From an uncultured Rhizobiaceae group bacterium (GTDB lineage Bacteria > Pseudomonadota > Alphaproteobacteria > Rhizobiales > Rhizobiaceae), in the NCBI GenBank assembly GCA_938030645.1, contig CALHHQ010000238.1, forward strand, positions 1 to 7,043: a DNA stretch of 7,043 bases, in the 5' to 3' direction. Positions 5,332-7,043 of the stretch are shown piece by piece. The position numbers and the translations under genes are program-made. Each line of letters opens with the position of its first letter. The first letter of the stretch is position 1. A model generated the notes under the pieces. It saw only the letters and a program-made list of their open reading frames with translations, did not search any database and had not been told where the DNA came from.

Positions 5332-7043
5332 CTTCAGCTCTCGCCGTAATTCTGAGCCGTCCTAAGACGGTTCTCCTGATGATGGTCGTTATGGTGATTG
5401 CCGGTGTGCTGTCCTATATCAACGTCCCGAAGGAAGCTCAGCCCGACATTGATGTTCCGGTTTATTTCGTCTCTGTCACCCAACAAGGCATATCGCCGGG
5501 CGATGCAGAACGGCTTCTGGTGCGACCACTGGAAAGCAAACTTCGTGGACTGGATGGGCTAAAAGAAATCACGACAATCTCGGCGCAAAGCAACGCGACT
5601 GCTGTTCTTGAATTCAACATTGGCACCGACAAGACCGAAGTTCTGGCAGATATTCGCGATAAGGTTGATCAAGCAAAGTCTGAAATGCCTGCGGATGCCG
5701 ATGAGCCGGTGATTGCAGAAACCAACTTCGCGTTGCAACCAACTATAATTGTCACGCTTTCAGGCCAAGTTCCTGAGCGCACTCTGTTTCAATATTCCCG
5801 TCGATTGAAAGACGAGATCGAAGCGATCAGCACGGTTCGTGATGCCAACCTTTCAGGCAACCGTGAAGAAATGTTGGAAGTCGTTCTCGATCTTGCAAAG
5901 CTTGAATCCTACAACATCAACCAATCTGAATTGCTGAATGCTCTTTCGCAAAACAACCAGCTGATTGCCGCTGGCTTCCTCGACAGCGGCTCGGGGCGGT
6001 TTAATCTCAAGGTCCCTGGCCTCATTGAGAGCGCTAAGGATGTTTACGAAATTCCCATAAAACAGAACGGCGAAGCTGTGGTTACGCTCGGCGATGTTTC
6101 TGAAATTCGTCGCACATTCAAAGACCATTCTGCTTACACTCGCGTGAATGGTGAACCTGCGATCTCGCTAGAAGTGGTGAAGCGCATTGGCACCAACATC
6201 ATTGAGAACAATGTTGCTGTGCGCAAAGTGGTTGCCGATTTTTCAAAGGACTGGCCGTCCAGCATCAAGATCAACTATCTGCTGGACCAATCCAGTTTCA
6301 TTGGTGAAGTGCAAGGATCGCTTCAAGCCTCCATCATGACCGCGATCATGCTGGTGATGGTGGTTGTGGTGGCTTCTCTTGGATTGCGCTCAGGCCTTCT
6401 TGTTGGCCTGTCTGTCCCTGTTTCATTCGCCGTTGGCTTCCTCATTCTTGGGTTTGCCGGAATGACCGTGAATATGATGGTTCTGTTCGGCATGGTGTTG
6501 ACAGTCGGCATGTTGGTGGATGGTGCCATTGTGGTGACCGAATATGCCGACCGAAAGCTGGCTGAAGGTATGCCCGCAACGGAAGCCTATACACGCGCAG
6601 CGCAATTGATGTTTTGGCCAGTTGTTTCGTCCACCGCGACCACACTGGCTGCGTTCTTGCCATTGCTTTTGTGGCCCGGTGTTCCTGGCGAATTCATGTC
6701 TTATCTGCCGATCATGGTGATTATCGTCTTGTCGGCTTCTCTGATGACGGCTTTGATTTTCCTTCCAACTTCTGGTGCTTTGACGGGTTGGCTGGCAAGC
6801 AAAATCAGCCGCCGTGGCGGCGTGGTGATTTCAGCCGTTTTGACATCTGGTATGATAGGCTTTGCCGCATTTGCGTTGACCGATGGTGGAATCTCTTTGG
6901 GTCTTGAGCAAGTCACAGGAGAAGTTGCCAGCGCTGTTGGCGGAACATTTGCAAATTTTGCATCAATTGCAGCAGGCATATTGGTGGCAGTTGTCAGTTT
7001 CCCATTCTTGTTCGGGTATTTGTTGTGGAGCGAAAAACGAGCA
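5328..7043 (+). CDS. Efflux RND transporter permease subunit (AcrB/HAE-type), N-terminal part; 3' end outside window
   Basis: This is the inner-membrane proton-driven pump of a tripartite efflux system. The frame is open to the window edge and gives 572 residues, a little over half of a usual ~1030. TM1 is at about 14-31, followed by the family's PKEAQPDIDVP (34-44) and a periplasmic porter region of usual size up to TM2 at about 335-353. TM3 lies near 358-378, TM4 near 383-403, TM5 near 431-449 and TM6 near 460-482. TM4 carries GMLVDGAIVVTEY (394-406). The AcrB Asp407/Asp408 pair is here Asp398/Gly399, so the proton relay rests on one Asp. After TM6 come two more hydrophobic segments, 499-518 and 545-567, where a cytoplasmic linker is expected. 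The GTG start is set by GGAGG and the overlap with the adaptor stop. The substrate cannot be predicted. Confidence 0.94.
   Translation, partial: MTSALAVILSRPKTVLLMMVVMVIAGVLSYINVPKEAQPDIDVPVYFVSVTQQGISPGDAERLLVRPLESKLRGLDGLKEITTISAQSNATAVLEFNIGTDKTEVLADIRDKVDQAKSEMPADADEPVIAETNFALQPTIIVTLSGQVPERTLFQYSRRLKDEIEAISTVRDANLSGNREEMLEVVLDLAKLESYNINQSELLNALSQNNQLIAAGFLDSGSGRFNLKVPGLIESAKDVYEIPIKQNGEAVVTLGDVSEIRRTFKDHSAYTRVNGEPAISLEVVKRIGTNIIENNVAVRKVVADFSKDWPSSIKINYLLDQSSFIGEVQGSLQASIMTAIMLVMVVVVASLGLRSGLLVGLSVPVSFAVGFLILGFAGMTVNMMVLFGMVLTVGMLVDGAIVVTEYADRKLAEGMPATEAYTRAAQLMFWPVVSSTATTLAAFLPLLLWPGVPGEFMSYLPIMVIIVLSASLMTALIFLPTSGALTGWLASKISRRGGVVISAVLTSGMIGFAAFALTDGGISLGLEQVTGEVASAVGGTFANFASIAAGILVAVVSFPFLFGYLLWSEKRA

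Noticed and set aside
6701..6979. 92-residue - strand frame and a 97-residue + strand frame (6614-6907) inside the pump
   Set aside because: The pump frame is continuous and shows RND motifs throughout; these are alternative frames of it.

Overview
The window reads as alphaproteobacterial chromosome, most likely Hyphomicrobiales (Rhizobiales). The inference rests on the gene order radA-cvpA-purF-SDR, on protein style and on moderate GC (near 50% by eye). No genus can be named from the sequence alone. All recognised genes lie on the + strand. No RNA gene, insertion sequence, CRISPR array or phage gene was seen, and no stretch over 130 bases lacks a gene.

Region 1 (1-3499) is a housekeeping block. 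It holds the C-terminal half of the recombination and branch-migration ATPase RadA, the small membrane protein CvpA, the first committed enzyme of purine synthesis (PurF, iron-sulfur type with an 11-residue propeptide) and a short-chain dehydrogenase/reductase of unknown substrate. The gaps are 29, 29 and about 2 bases, so co-transcription is likely.

Region 2 (3500-3625) is the only real intergenic region. It has a hairpin across the SDR stop codon, then an AT-rich stretch with tandem GATATAT-type repeats and an imperfect palindrome. This looks like the promoter/operator of the next operon.

Region 3 (3626-7043) is a compact efflux cassette: a PadR-family regulator, a periplasmic adaptor (membrane fusion protein) and an RND inner-membrane pump cut by the window edge. 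The adaptor's ribosome-binding site overlaps the padR stop, and the pump's GTG start overlaps the adaptor's TGA. The likely logic is a PadR repressor that controls its own operon and a tripartite pump. No outer-membrane channel gene is visible.

The least ordinary features are in the pump. The usual TM4 Asp-Asp pair is Asp-Gly. After TM6 there are two further hydrophobic segments where the family usually has a cytoplasmic linker. I found no clear sign of a wholly new system; the findings are modest leads.
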